Shown here one piece after another: positions 1 through 8,893 of a stretch of 34,574 nucleotides of DNA. A program made the position numbers and the translations under genes. How positions within the stretch are numbered: position 1 is the stretch's first letter; each line of letters begins with the position of its first letter. The notes below the pieces were generated by a model. That model saw nothing but the letters and a program-made list of their open reading frames with translations. It was not told the DNA's origin and searched no databases. Source of the stretch: Microbacterium sp. (GTDB lineage Bacteria; Actinomycetota; Actinomycetes; Actinomycetales; Microbacteriaceae); contig JARBUN010000057.1 of the NCBI GenBank assembly GCA_029239635.1, positions 1 to 34,574 on the forward strand, in the 5' to 3' direction.

Positions 1-23
1 GACCTCCGATCTACGGTGACCCC

Positions 24-618
24 ATGACCCTGTGGCAGGCCGAGCCGCTCCCGCTCTTCCAGGCTCCCGAATGGACGCGTCTCGTCGGCGTCTTCGACCT
101 CGAGACGACCGGTGTCGACGTCGAGAACGATCGCATCGTCACGGCGCACGTGGGGGTTCTCGACGCCGACGGGCACGTCGTCGACGCGCGCGATTGGCTG
201 GCCGATCCGGGCGTGGAGATCCCCGACGGCGCGGCCGCCATCCACGGCATCACCACCGACCGGGCACGGGCCGAGGGCGCGCCGGCGCCGCGCGTCGTGT
301 CCGAGGTGGTCGAAGCGCTGAGCGCGCTGTTCGCGGCCGGCATCCCCGTGGTGGCGTACAACGCGCCCTTCGACTTCTCGATGCTCAAGCACGAGGCCGT
401 GCGGCACGGGGTGGCGCCGATCGGTCGCCGCGGGGCGCCTCGCCCTCGCTCTCGCAGACAGATTCGGCCCGTGGCTGCCCGCCACTCTCGAAGAGCTGCA
501 CACGCGCCAGATCTCCTGGGCTCGCGCTCAAGCGGCCAGCCTCACCGAGTACTTCGTCAAGATCGGACGCCTGGATGCCACGGCTCCTCCACTCGACGGG
601 GCGTGGCCGATCCGCTGA
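24..618 (+). pseudogene. DEDDh 3'-5' exonuclease (DNA Pol III epsilon-like), broken by internal deletion/frameshift
   Basis: The N-terminal part from ATG 24 is a clear DEDDh exonuclease of the DnaQ/epsilon type. Exo I is FDLETTG (Asp25, Glu27), a HGIT segment lies near residue 74, and Exo II is NAPFDFSML (Asp117). After about residue 133 (base 420) this frame turns into Arg-rich noise up to a stop at 689. The true C-terminus resumes in another frame at about 424 (VAAGRLALALADRF) and ends at TGA 616-618 with GAWPIR, as expected for the actinobacterial family. The segment between, which in homologues holds the DPLVIDK and HDAxxDA (Exo III, catalytic His/Asp) blocks, is absent. I estimate about 45-50 residues lost from family memory, not from an alignment. 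The product as written could not be an active nuclease. It may be a real pseudogene or an assembly loss. Confidence 0.8.
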
Positions 619-669
619 GAGTGGGAGGACCTGACCGCGCCGTCTCCCCGGATTCCGCCCTCCCCGTCA

Positions 670-2130
670 ATGTCGGAGATCACCGATAGCGTTTCGACAT
701 GGACGCCTTCGCCCCTCCCGCCGACCCTCGGCGCCGCACGCCACCCCGATGCCGAGTTCTCGGCCGACCACGTCCTCGCCGACGATCTCGACGCCGTTCT
801 CGATGCGGCATACGCCTCGGCATCCGATCTCGACGCGGTCCTCGGCCATCTCGAGCTGATCGCTGCCGAGCGGCAACGCCTCACGGCCGAAGAGGGGCGC
901 CTCATCGCGACCGTCCTGCGCGACGCCGCTGCCGATCCGACGCCCTGGGTCGGTCCCGACCCGACCCTCGACCCCGCGTGGGACGATTCGCGGGGCCGCA
1001 CCCTCGGTGCGGTGCGACGCGACCACGTCGATCTCGCGCAGCGAGCTGCGGCGGCCGAGATGGCGGTGCGGCTGCACCTCTCCGAACAGACGATCCGCAC
1101 GCGCGCCACGCACGTCGAGGTTCTGCAAGAGCGCTGCCCTCGACTGTGGGACGAGTTCGCAGACGGGCGGACGTCCGAACGCCACGCCATCGAGTCGGCC
1201 CGGCTCGCGACGTCCCTCCCCCGCGACGACGAGACATGGCGCGCGTTCGACGACGGCGTCGCTGATACGGCCACGAAGCTGACGCCCGCGAAGTTCGCCG
1301 TCGCCGCGCGTGCGCTGCGTGAGCGTGTGCACGCCGAGTCGATCGACGCCCGCCATCGCCGCGCCGCGCGTGATCGCGGAGTGTGGATGACGCCCGAACT
1401 CGACGGCATGGCGTCGCTCAACGCCCTCCTCCCCGCTGAGCGAGCGCGCAGCATCATGGCGCGCCTCGATCGCGCTGCTCGGCACCTGCGTGCCGCGCCC
1501 GACGAGGAGCGCACGCTGGCGCAGCTCCGCGCGGACGTGCTCGCCGACCTGACGACGATGCCCGCCCCCGACCGCACCACGGCGGGCGCTCCCTCCCCCG
1601 CTCCCGGGCTCCGGGAGGAGGCCGTGTCCACCTCAGCGGCGGCGCGAACCCACCCGTCCACGCCCACCGTCGTCGTCACGGTCCCGGCGCTCACACTGCT
1701 CGGCGCTGACGACCACCCCGCCACGATGGAGGGATACGGCCCCATCGACCTCGACACCGCGCGTCGCCTCGCCGGCGAGGCGAGCTCCTGGGTGCGACTT
1801 CTGACGCATCCGATCACCGAAGCGCCGCTCGTGCTCGACCGCCAGACGTACCGGGTCCCCGTCGCGCTGCGCCGCTGGCTCGGCGTCACATCCCCCACCT
1901 GCGTCTTCCCGGGTTGCAACCGCCGGGCGCGCGACTGCGATCTCGACCATCTCACCGCGTGGGCCGACGGCGGCACCACGGATGCCGACAACCTCGCGCC
2001 GGAGTGCCGCCATCACCACCGTCTGCGACACGAGACCGGGTGGACGCCGACACACGACCCTCTGACGGGCGAGCTGCGATGGTCCTCCCCGCTCGGCGGG
2101 ACCCACGACATCGACCCGCCCCCGTTCTGA
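670..2130 (+). CDS. DUF222 / HNH endonuclease family protein (13E12-type)
   Basis: This 486-residue protein has an N-terminal DUF222 helical region (about residues 40-300) and a C-terminal HNH nuclease. The HNH part shows CVFPGCNRR, then DCDLDHLTAW (catalytic HNH His), then ECRHHHRLRH, with the two CxxxxC/CxxH metal-binding elements spaced normally. Actinobacterial genomes carry many such proteins, related to the mycobacterial 13E12 repeat family; their biological role is not established. The middle (about residues 305-330) is a Pro/Ala-rich linker. The start is uncertain. ATG 670 has no Shine-Dalgarno sequence, whereas a good leaderless promoter sits before ATG 699, which is in another frame. 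The first about 20 residues may therefore be wrong, or a small indel may lie near 720-740. The function call is firm and the N-terminus is not. Confidence 0.85.
   Translation: MSEITDSVSTWTPSPLPPTLGAARHPDAEFSADHVLADDLDAVLDAAYASASDLDAVLGHLELIAAERQRLTAEEGRLIATVLRDAAADPTPWVGPDPTLDPAWDDSRGRTLGAVRRDHVDLAQRAAAAEMAVRLHLSEQTIRTRATHVEVLQERCPRLWDEFADGRTSERHAIESARLATSLPRDDETWRAFDDGVADTATKLTPAKFAVAARALRERVHAESIDARHRRAARDRGVWMTPELDGMASLNALLPAERARSIMARLDRAARHLRAAPDEERTLAQLRADVLADLTTMPAPDRTTAGAPSPAPGLREEAVSTSAAARTHPSTPTVVVTVPALTLLGADDHPATMEGYGPIDLDTARRLAGEASSWVRLLTHPITEAPLVLDRQTYRVPVALRRWLGVTSPTCVFPGCNRRARDCDLDHLTAWADGGTTDADNLAPECRHHHRLRHETGWTPTHDPLTGELRWSSPLGGTHDIDPPPF
687..692 (+). promoter_or_regulatory. 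Leaderless-type -10 box (TAGCGT) before ATG 699
   Basis: TAGCGT is followed by exactly six bases and then ATG 699, the same geometry as the leaderless starts of glgC and others in this window. The ATG is out of frame with the HNH coding sequence, which is why it is noted. No clear -35 element was seen. Confidence 0.4.
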
Positions 2131-2287
2131 GTGCGCGGCGCGGGTCCGCTTCGCGCAGGCCCACAACTCATCGCGCACCCCCAGGCGCCACGCGGGCCCG
2201 TGTCGCGCCGCGCTGCTCCGCCACCCGCCACGCTGCACCGCCACACGCCGCGCGTCCCACCGCGCTCACGGATGCCACACTGATCAC

Positions 2288-3103
2288 GTGACCTGCCGCA
2301 TCGCCACCGTCCAGATGGAGGCCGTCCCCGGCGACGTCGACGCGAACGTCGCGCGCATCACGCACCTCGTGCACGACGCGGCGGCGGGAGGGGCGGATCT
2401 CGTCCTCTTCCCCGAAGCGGCCGTCACCGGGTACGACGACCGAGCCTTCGCCGGCCCCCTCCCCGACCTCACCGCGAGCGGATGGCGGAGTCCCGTGCAG
2501 GACGCCGTCGACCGCACCGGCGTCACCGCCGTCGTCAACTCCGCGCTCGAGCGGGACGGATGCCGTGCTCTCAGCGACGTCATCTTCACTCCCGGTCGCG
2601 AGCCGCTCGCCGCCTACGACAAGCAGCACCTGCACGACAGCGAACGCGCCGTCTTCACCCCCGGCGATCACGGCGCGTCCTTCGTCCTGAACGGCCTCCG
2701 CTTCGCCCTCTCCGTCTGCTACGACGCGAACTTCCCCGAGCACGCGGCTGCCGCGGTTCAGGGCGGAGCAGACGTCTACCTCAACAGCGGTGCGTACTTC
2801 CCCGGCGGCGAGCATCGTCGCGATCTTCACTACGCCGCCCGCGCCCTCGACAACGGCATGTACGTGGTCTTCAGCGGCCTCATCGGCGCGCCGCACGCGT
2901 TCATCGGCGGCTCCGCCGTCTTCGATCCGATCGGTCGACGCATCGCCGCCGTCGCCCCGGGCGACGACCTGGCGTTCGCCGACCTCGACGCGGACGTCAT
3001 CGCCGAGACGCGCAGGCAGCAGCGGATGTGGGCGGACCACCGCGACGAGCTCGGCCCCGACCGGCATCTCGGAACGCTCGGCACCTCCGGCGTCGCACTC
3101 TGA
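2288..3103 (+). CDS. Carbon-nitrogen hydrolase (nitrilase superfamily)
   Basis: This 271-residue protein of the nitrilase/amidase fold cleaves a C-N bond in an amide, carbamoyl or nitrile substrate that cannot be named from sequence. The catalytic triad is visible: Glu43 in FPEAAVTGY, Lys112 in YDKQHLHD, and the nucleophile Cys144 in SVCYDANFPE. The size is normal for a single-domain member and no signal peptide is seen, so it is cytoplasmic. GTG 2288 starts the homology directly (CRIATVQMEAVPGDV). No Shine-Dalgarno sequence is present, so it could be leaderless, although the CACACT upstream is a poor -10. It is monocistronic, converging on the hydrolase at 3129, with a shared hairpin between them. 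The upstream 157 bases hold no other recognisable feature. Confidence 0.85.
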   Translation: MTCRIATVQMEAVPGDVDANVARITHLVHDAAAGGADLVLFPEAAVTGYDDRAFAGPLPDLTASGWRSPVQDAVDRTGVTAVVNSALERDGCRALSDVIFTPGREPLAAYDKQHLHDSERAVFTPGDHGASFVLNGLRFALSVCYDANFPEHAAAAVQGGADVYLNSGAYFPGGEHRRDLHYAARALDNGMYVVFSGLIGAPHAFIGGSAVFDPIGRRIAAVAPGDDLAFADLDADVIAETRRQQRMWADHRDELGPDRHLGTLGTSGVAL

Positions 3104-3106
3104 CCG

Positions 3107-3128
3107 GGACGCTCCCACCCGAGCGTCC
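3107..3128. terminator. Bidirectional hairpin between convergent genes
   Basis: GGACGCTC and GAGCGTCC form a perfect 8-bp stem with a 6-base loop, filling almost the whole 25-base gap between the convergent stop codons at 3103 and 3129. There is no U-tract, as is common in high-GC actinobacteria. Confidence 0.55.
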
Positions 3129-3677
3129 TCAGCCCCGAACCACCTCGGCGAGCACCGCCTTGCCCCACTCCCACTCCCCGAGACCGCTCGCGGCGTTGAG
3201 GTGTCCGAACCCTCCGGCGTTGCGAAACCCGCTCCCCCACTGCGCGGCAAGCCGTCGCGCGACCTCGATCGGGCAGTAGGGATCGTCGGAGCTGGCGACG
3301 ACGATGCTGCGGCACGCGAGCGGTCGGGCTTCGACGCCGATGAAGGTCGAAGCCGCGGCGCGGGGGAACGCGGCGCCGGCCGGATCCGGAGGGGCGACGA
3401 GCAGCAGCCCCGCCACCGCCGGCCGCTCGGCCCGACCCGCCCACTCGGTCGCCGCCCAGCACCCGAGGCTGTGGGCGATCACGACGATCTCGTCGCCCGA
3501 TCGCGCAACCTCGGCGACCGCGCGATCCACGGCCCCCACCCAATCGTCGAGGTCGGGCTCGTCCCACGACCGAGGCGCCATCCGCTCGACCGTGGCCTCC
3601 GCGTGCCTCTCCCAGAGGGTTTGCCAGTGCTGGTCGCTCGACCCGCCGATGCCGGGAACGATCACGTATGCGACCAT
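3129..3677 (-). CDS. RBBP9/YdeN-family alpha/beta serine hydrolase
   Basis: This small alpha/beta hydrolase of 182 residues resembles RBBP9/YdeN. It opens with VIVPGIGGSSDQHWQTLWE, the family's N-terminal signature with GxGGS and HW. The nucleophile elbow is AHSLGC (Ser). An Asp in the SSDDPYCP segment and the C-terminal HLNAASGLG His complete the likely triad. The length is typical, and the substrate is unknown. ATG 3677 was preferred over the upstream GTG 3686 because AAGGG lies 8 bases before the ATG but abuts the GTG. It is transcribed divergently from the Lrp-type regulator at 3799, 121 bases away, so that regulator may control it. This is inferred from layout only. Confidence 0.82.
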   Translation of the reverse strand: MVAYVIVPGIGGSSDQHWQTLWERHAEATVERMAPRSWDEPDLDDWVGAVDRAVAEVARSGDEIVVIAHSLGCWAATEWAGRAERPAVAGLLLVAPPDPAGAAFPRAAASTFIGVEARPLACRSIVVASSDDPYCPIEVARRLAAQWGSGFRNAGGFGHLNAASGLGEWEWGKAVLAEVVRG

Positions 3678-3798
3678 CGATACCACCCTTCATTCGCGTA
3701 CCGCGCGAGCGCGCGGCATCCCTCCCCGCGAGCATGATGGATGCACTCGCTGGATGCCACGATGACGAGTGAAATCCAACTGATCGGAGACGAACACG

Positions 3799-4248
3799 AT
3801 GGAATCACTCGATGCGATCGACCGCCGCATCCTCGAACTGCTGCAGGACGACGGACGACTCTCGGGGGCAGAGGTGGGTCGCCGCGTCGGCTTGTCGCAG
3901 CCCGCCGCGAGCGCACGTATCCTGCGGCTCGAGCGCTCGGGCGTCATCACGGGGTATCGCGCCGTCATCGATCCCGCCGCGGTGGGGCTCGTCATCCATG
4001 CCGTCATCCGCCTGCGTACCACGCACGCTCAACTCGCCCCGGCCCGGGAGCTCGCCGAGCGCCTCCCGGAGATCACGTCCATGGTCCGCGTGACCGGCGA
4101 AGACTGTCTGCTGTTCGACGTCAACTGCCCCGGCGCCGCGCGGCTGGAGAAGGTGGTCGATGCCCTGGCGCGGTTCGGCCCGGTGACGACGTCGCTCGTC
4201 CTGAGCACCTACCCGCCGAAGCCGCTCCTCCCCACCCCGCGCGGTTGA
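3799..4248 (+). CDS. Lrp/AsnC family transcriptional regulator
   Basis: This 149-residue regulator has the complete two-domain Lrp/AsnC plan. An N-terminal winged HTH (about residues 4-60) carries LDAIDRRILELLQDDGR and the recognition helix VGLSQPAASARILRLERSGVI. A C-terminal RAM/AsnC ligand-binding domain (about residues 65-140) has the family's VTGEDCLLFDV segment. Such proteins form octameric or tetrameric complexes that sense amino acids or related metabolites. Which ligand applies here cannot be told. ATG 3799 has CGGAG 9 bases upstream. The divergent neighbour is the RBBP9-type hydrolase, and autoregulation from the shared intergenic region is usual in the family. A strong hairpin follows at 4327. 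Confidence 0.9.
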   Translation: MESLDAIDRRILELLQDDGRLSGAEVGRRVGLSQPAASARILRLERSGVITGYRAVIDPAAVGLVIHAVIRLRTTHAQLAPARELAERLPEITSMVRVTGEDCLLFDVNCPGAARLEKVVDALARFGPVTTSLVLSTYPPKPLLPTPRG

Positions 4249-4326
4249 TCAACGACGTCCGCAACGCGTGCCAGCGACGGCGCTCGCACGCCCCGACGAT
4301 CACCGCCGACGGTCGCACCGAAACCA

Positions 4327-4356
4327 AAAGCCCCCATCCCGAAGGATGGGGGCTTT
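4327..4356. terminator. Strong hairpin terminator (13-bp perfect stem)
   Basis: AAAGCCCCCATCC and GGATGGGGGCTTT form a perfect 13-bp stem with a CGAA tetraloop, flanked by A's on one side and T's on the other. It can therefore terminate both the Lrp-type gene (+) and rpmE2 (-), which converge on it. Confidence 0.88.
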
Positions 4357-4375
4357 GGAAGGAATCCGCTGCGGA

Positions 4376-4627
4376 TCAACGACCGCCGAAGTTCTTGAAG
4401 CGCTGGTTGAACTTCTCGACACGACCGGCCGAGTCCATGATGCGCTGCTTACCCGTGTAGAAGGGGTGCGAAGCCGACGAGATTTCCACGTCGATGACGG
4501 GGTACTCCACGCCGTCCAGCTCGATCGTCTTGTCGCTCGAGACGGTGGAACGGGTGAGGAACGTGTCGCCCGAGCCGAGGTCGCGGAACACGACGGCCTT
4601 GTACGTGGGGTGGATGTCAGTCTTCAT
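4376..4627 (-). CDS. rpmE2: 50S ribosomal protein bL31 type B
   Basis: This 83-residue ribosomal protein of the large subunit central protuberance begins [20 protein letters not shown] and contains [14 protein letters not shown], the type B L31 hallmark. It lacks the CxxC zinc ligands of type A L31, so it is the zinc-independent paralogue, which in many bacteria is made under zinc limitation through Zur. No Zur box was identified here. The start at 4627 is set by homology and by AAAGGA 6-7 bases upstream; longer in-frame starts add unrelated residues. The gene is followed by the 4327 hairpin. Confidence 0.94.
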   Translation of the reverse strand: MKTDIHPTYKAVVFRDLGSGDTFLTRSTVSSDKTIELDGVEYPVIDVEISSASHPFYTGKQRIMDSAGRVEKFNQRFKNFGGR

Positions 4628-4704
4628 GGGAGGTCCTTTGAGAAGTGGTGCCCTGGATTCTGCCAGGACGTCAAAGTCTGCGGCGCCGAAGGCACCAGCG
4701 TGAG

Positions 4705-4710
4705 AGTCTA
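4705..4710 (-). promoter_or_regulatory. Probable -10 box of rpmE2 (TAGACT)
   Basis: Read on the minus strand, TAGACT lies about 77 bases upstream of the rpmE2 start and fits the actinobacterial TANNNT -10. This would give an untranslated leader of about 70 bases. No convincing -35 was seen. Confidence 0.45.
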
Positions 4711-4740
4711 CCAGGCTCGCGCACACACTCGCACGCGGGG

Positions 4741-5523
<783 letters not shown>

Positions 5524-5529
5524 GGATCT

Positions 5530-5535
5530 AGCCTA
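5530..5535 (-). promoter_or_regulatory. Leaderless -10 box (TAGGCT) of the solo ABC ATPase
   Basis: TAGGCT on the minus strand is followed by six bases and then ATG 5523, so transcription should begin at or next to the start codon. Confidence 0.6.
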
Positions 5536-5574
5536 ATGGCCTCGACCCGAGCGACCGGATGACCCGGCGGAACC

Positions 5575-5745
5575 GACCTGTTTCCCGCGACCTCGGCGGA
5601 CAACGCCGCCGCGGCGGCCCGCGTACCGCGAGCCCGACCGGCTTCGCGCGATCTCCGCATGCAACGCCGCCGCAGCGGGCCGCGAGCCCCGAGCCCGACC
5701 TACTTTCCCGCAACCTCCGCGTACAACGCCGCCGTCGTCTGCGCG
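5575..5745. repeat. Three degenerate 61-bp direct repeats that include the 3' end of glgA
   Basis: Units begin with GACC at 5575, 5636 and 5697, exactly 61 bases apart. All carry a CAACGCCGCC core and the first two end GCGAGCCC or CCGAGCCC. The third unit is the authentic last codons and stop of glgA. The other two lie downstream of the stop and, read on the minus strand, still resemble its C-terminus (AALYAEVAGK against AALSAEVAGN and AALHAEIARS). This looks like an old tandem duplication of the gene tail. Confidence 0.75.
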
Positions 5746-6890
5746 ATCGCCGCCCAGCTGAAGTCGTCGATGGCGCGCTGACGCCCGGCCTCCCCGTAGG
5801 CGCGGGCCGTCTCGGCATCCGTCACCACCTCGGTGAGCACGCGGGCCAGGTCGTCCACGAACCGCTCGGGGTCCACGGGCGTCCCCGTCCCGTCCTGCAC
5901 CTGCTCGATCGGCACGAGTCGGCCCGTGACGCCGTCGACGACGACCTCCGGGATGCCCCCGGTCGCCGTTCCGACGACGGCCGCGCCGCACGCCATCGCC
6001 TCGAGGTTCACGATCCCGAGCGGCTCGTAGACCGACGGGCAGACGAACGTCGTCGCGGCCGTGAGGATCGCGCACAGCTCGTTCCGCGGCAGCAGACGGT
6101 CGATCCACACCACGCCGTCGCGCGTGGCCTGGAGCCCGCGCACGAGCTCCTCGACCTCGGCCATGATCTGCGGGGTGTCGGGGGCGCCCGCGCAGAGGAT
6201 CAGCTGCACGTCCGCCGGCAGCCGCTCCGCCGCACGGAGCAGGTAGGGCAGCCCCTTCTGTCGGGTGATCCGCCCGACGAAAACCACCGACGGCCGAGTC
6301 GGGTCGATCCCGACGGACGCCAGGAACGCGTCGTCCGAGACCGGATGCCACGCCTCGGTGTCGATGCCGTTGTAGATCACGCGCACCTTGTCGGGATCGA
6401 GCGACGGGTAGCTGCGCAGGATGTCGTCGCGCATCCCCGAGCTGACCGCGACGACGGCCGCCGCCCCCTCGTACGCGGTCTTCTCGATGTAGCTCGACAC
6501 CGCGTAGCCGCCACCGAGCTGCTCGGCCTTCCAGGGCCGCAGCGGCTCCAGGCTGTGGGCGGTCACGACGTGCGGGATCCCGTGGAGAAGGGATGCCAGG
6601 TGTCCGGCGAAGTTCGCGTACCAGGTGTGCGAGTGCACGACGTTGGCACCCGCGACATCGGAGACGATCTCGAGATCGGTGCCGAGGGTCTGGATCGCGC
6701 CGTTGGCTGCGGCCAGTTCGGACGGCACGCCGTAGGACGTCGTACCGGCCTCGTCACGCGCGGCTCCGAATGCGCGGACCTGCACCTCCGTCCCCTCGGC
6801 GCGTAGGGCCTTGACCAGTTCGGTGGCATGGACTCCGGCTCCCCCGTAGATCTCCGGCGGGTACTCCTTGGTCACGATGTCGACGCGCAT
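5700..6890 (-). CDS. glgA: Actinobacterial glycogen synthase / alpha-maltose-1-phosphate synthase (GT4)
   Basis: This 396-residue GT-B glycosyltransferase of family GT4 has the N-terminal KEYPPEIYGGAGVHATEL nucleotide-sugar loop, the VVHSHTWYANFAG segment, and the C-terminal EX7E motif in YEPLGIVNLEAMACG. It matches the short actinobacterial GlgA/GlgM group. The Mycobacterium tuberculosis member of that group (Rv1212c) uses ADP-glucose to make alpha-maltose 1-phosphate, the GlgE substrate, so the exact acceptor here (glycogen or glucose 1-phosphate) cannot be decided from sequence. It sits head to head with glgC, which makes ADP-glucose, 76 bases away, as in mycobacteria. The protein appears full length. 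Its last codons form the third unit of a 61-bp tandem repeat. Confidence 0.9.
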   Translation of the reverse strand: MRVDIVTKEYPPEIYGGAGVHATELVKALRAEGTEVQVRAFGAARDEAGTTSYGVPSELAAANGAIQTLGTDLEIVSDVAGANVVHSHTWYANFAGHLASLLHGIPHVVTAHSLEPLRPWKAEQLGGGYAVSSYIEKTAYEGAAAVVAVSSGMRDDILRSYPSLDPDKVRVIYNGIDTEAWHPVSDDAFLASVGIDPTRPSVVFVGRITRQKGLPYLLRAAERLPADVQLILCAGAPDTPQIMAEVEELVRGLQATRDGVVWIDRLLPRNELCAILTAATTFVCPSVYEPLGIVNLEAMACGAAVVGTATGGIPEVVVDGVTGRLVPIEQVQDGTGTPVDPERFVDDLARVLTEVVTDAETARAYGEAGRQRAIDDFSWAAIAQTTAALYAEVAGK

Positions 6891-6954
6891 GAGACGAACC
6901 GTAGTACAGCGAAAGGCACGCCGACGACGTGTTTCCGCATCCGCATCCGCCCCC

Positions 6955-6960
6955 TAGTGT
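6955..6960 (+). promoter_or_regulatory. Leaderless -10 box (TAGTGT) of glgC
   Basis: TAGTGT is followed by six bases and ATG 6967. No Shine-Dalgarno sequence is present, consistent with a leaderless mRNA. Confidence 0.6.
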
Positions 6961-6966
6961 GGTGCC

Positions 6967-8211
6967 ATGCCTGCAGCGCCGAAGGTCTTCGGAATCATCC
7001 TCGCCGGTGGCGAGGGAAAGCGTCTCATGCCCCTCACGGCCGACCGCGCGAAACCCGCGGTGCCGTTCGGCGGCCAGTACCGCCTGATCGACTTCGCGAT
7101 CTCCAATCTCATCAACTCGGGCCTGCGTCAGCTCGTCGTGCTGACGCAGTACAAGTCGCACAGCCTCGACCGCCACATCTCGCAGACGTGGCGCATGTCG
7201 CCGATGCTCGGTGCGTACGTGGCATCCGTCCCGGCCCAGCAGCGCCTCGGCAAGCGGTGGTTCTCGGGCTCCGCCGACGCGATCCTGCAGTCGATGAACC
7301 TCATCCGCGACGAGAAGCCCGACATCGTCGTCGTCATCGGCGCCGACCACGTGTACCGCATGGACTTCAAGCAGATGCTCGACGCGCACATCGCCTCCGA
7401 CGCGCGCGCGACGGTCGCCGGCATCCGTCAGCCCATCTCGCTCGCCAACCAGTTCGGGGTGATCGACACCGACCCGAGCGACGCGACGAAGATCCGCGCG
7501 TTCCTCGAGAAGCCGCAGAACCCCGAGGGACTGGCCGATGCGCCCCACGAGGTGCTCGCCTCGATGGGCAACTACATCTTCGACGCGGACGCCCTCGTCG
7601 AGGCCGTGACGCACGACGGCGAGCTGCCGACCTCCGCTCACGACATGGGCGGCGACATCGTGCCGTACTTCGTGAACCGCGGCGAAGCGGCCGTGTACGA
7701 CTTCCAGCGCAACGACGTTCCCGGCTCCACGCCCCGCGACCAGTCGTACTGGCGCGACGTCGGCACGATCGAGTCGTTCTACGACGCGCACATGGACCTG
7801 ATCTCGACGCTGCCCATCTTCAACCTCTACAACACCGACTGGCCGATCTACTCGCAGACGTTCAACGCCCCGCCGGCGAAGTTCGTCCGCGACTCGGTCG
7901 GACGCATCGGCAACGCGATCGACTCGATCGTCTCGCTCGGCTCGGTGCTGTCGGGGACCCACCTCGAACGCAGCGTGGTCGGCCCGTGGGCTCTCGCCGG
8001 CGGAGGCTCGACGATCACCGACTCGGTGCTCTTCGACAGCGTGCAGGTCGGCGCCGGAGCGCGCATCCACCGCGCGATCCTCGACAAGAACGTCGTCCTG
8101 GAGCCCGGCGCGACCATCGGCGTCGACCGCGAGCGCGACATCGCCCGGGGCTTCACCGTGACCGAGACGGGCATCACCGTCGTCGGGAAGGACGTCCACG
8201 TTCACGCGTGA
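6967..8211 (+). CDS. glgC: Glucose-1-phosphate adenylyltransferase
   Basis: This 414-residue enzyme makes ADP-glucose from ATP and glucose 1-phosphate, the committed step of glycogen or maltose-1-phosphate synthesis. The N-terminal nucleotidyltransferase domain shows [14 protein letters not shown], the [16 protein letters not shown] substrate region, WFSGSADAI and [10 protein letters not shown]. The C-terminal left-handed beta-helix carries [14 protein letters not shown] and [13 protein letters not shown]. The length and all landmark motifs are normal. Bacterial GlgC is usually allosterically controlled by glycolytic intermediates; nothing specific can be read here. It is divergent from glgA and ends 26 bases before a strong hairpin. 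Confidence 0.96.
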   Translation: MPAAPKVFGIILAGGEGKRLMPLTADRAKPAVPFGGQYRLIDFAISNLINSGLRQLVVLTQYKSHSLDRHISQTWRMSPMLGAYVASVPAQQRLGKRWFSGSADAILQSMNLIRDEKPDIVVVIGADHVYRMDFKQMLDAHIASDARATVAGIRQPISLANQFGVIDTDPSDATKIRAFLEKPQNPEGLADAPHEVLASMGNYIFDADALVEAVTHDGELPTSAHDMGGDIVPYFVNRGEAAVYDFQRNDVPGSTPRDQSYWRDVGTIESFYDAHMDLISTLPIFNLYNTDWPIYSQTFNAPPAKFVRDSVGRIGNAIDSIVSLGSVLSGTHLERSVVGPWALAGGGSTITDSVLFDSVQVGAGARIHRAILDKNVVLEPGATIGVDRERDIARGFTVTETGITVVGKDVHVHA

Positions 8212-8237
8212 CCCGGATGCCGGGACCCCGACCAACG

Positions 8238-8274
8238 CGAAGGGGCTGCGACCGTGATGGTCGCAGCCCCTTCG
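8238..8274. terminator. Strong hairpin between convergent glgC and luxS
   Basis: CGAAGGGGCTGCGACC and GGTCGCAGCCCCTTCG form a perfect 16-bp stem with a GTGAT loop. It lies between the stop of glgC and that of luxS and can serve both strands. Confidence 0.88.
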
Positions 8275-8304
8275 TCATCCGCAGCGTCGTGTCCGACGGC
8301 GGTG

Positions 8305-8778
8305 TCACACGCCGACGCGCTGGAACGCGTCGCGGCTGATGCCCTTCTCGAGCACGACCTTCGACCACTCGCGGGCGCTGTGCAGACTGTGGTCGCGGTA
8401 GTTGCCGCAGCTGTAGGCGTCGGTTCCGGGCACGTCCTCCCACTCCACGTCCTCGGCGATCGCGCGCAGCGAGTCGGTGATGGCGTCGACGAGGGTCGCG
8501 ACCTCGGGTTCGCCCCACATGATGACGTGGAATCCGGTCCGGCATCCGAACGGCGAGATGTCGATGAGACCGTCGATGCGGTCGCGCACGAGGCTCGCGA
8601 GGAGGTGCTCGATCGTGTGCAGGCCCGCCGTGGGGATCTCGCCCTCGTTGGGCTGGACCAGTCGCAGGTCGAAGTTCGTGATGACGTCGCCGCGGGGGCC
8701 TGTCTCCGTGCCGATCCGGCGCACGTAGGGGGCCAGCACGGCGGTGTGGTCCAGGGTGAAGCTCTCGACGTCGGCCAT
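8305..8778 (-). CDS. luxS: S-ribosylhomocysteine lyase
   Basis: This 157-residue LuxS cleaves S-ribosylhomocysteine to homocysteine and DPD, the AI-2 precursor, within the activated methyl cycle. The metal site is intact: His54 and His58 in LHTIEH, and Cys124 in [10 protein letters not shown]. The catalytic Cys79 lies in [10 protein letters not shown], with Arg39 and Glu57 also present. The length is normal. ATG 8778 has GAAGGGA 6-7 bases upstream. No AI-2 receptor or lsr-type uptake gene is in the window, so a metabolic role is the safe reading. The promoter region is shared with the divergent serB gene. Confidence 0.96.
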   Translation of the reverse strand: MADVESFTLDHTAVLAPYVRRIGTETGPRGDVITNFDLRLVQPNEGEIPTAGLHTIEHLLASLVRDRIDGLIDISPFGCRTGFHVIMWGEPEVATLVDAITDSLRAIAEDVEWEDVPGTDAYSCGNYRDHSLHSAREWSKVVLEKGISRDAFQRVGV

Positions 8779-8814
8779 GGATGGTCCCTTCTCAGAAGTC
8801 TGGAGTACCGGAGA

Positions 8815-8820
8815 AGCCTA
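8815..8820 (-). promoter_or_regulatory. Probable -10 box of luxS (TAGGCT)
   Basis: TAGGCT on the minus strand lies about 36 bases upstream of ATG 8778, leaving a short leader that contains the luxS Shine-Dalgarno sequence. Confidence 0.45.
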
Positions 8821-8880
8821 CGCGGGGCGGCTCGAGGGACGGCCGCGCATGACGCCGCGCGACGGACTCCGGCGAGCCGC

Positions 8881-8886
8881 TAGCGT
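8881..8886 (+). promoter_or_regulatory. Leaderless -10 box (TAGCGT) of serB
   Basis: TAGCGT is followed by seven bases and GTG 8894. This geometry is the main reason for choosing 8894 over GTG 8885, which overlaps the box. Confidence 0.55.
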
Positions 8887-8893
8887 GGAGCGC

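Noticed and set aside
670..2130. HNH gene next to a nuclease remnant as a defence island
   Set aside because: DUF222-HNH proteins are common orphan genes in actinobacteria. No restriction, toxin-antitoxin or defence partner is present, and the exonuclease is a broken housekeeping-type gene.
3690..3798. Two near-copies of GGATGCA/GGATGCC before the Lrp-type gene as an operator
   Set aside because: They match the general heptamer excess in the window and lack the Lrp-type dyad symmetry.
8305..8778. luxS as evidence of AI-2 quorum sensing
   Set aside because: LuxS alone fits methyl-cycle detoxification, and no AI-2 receptor or uptake genes are in the window.
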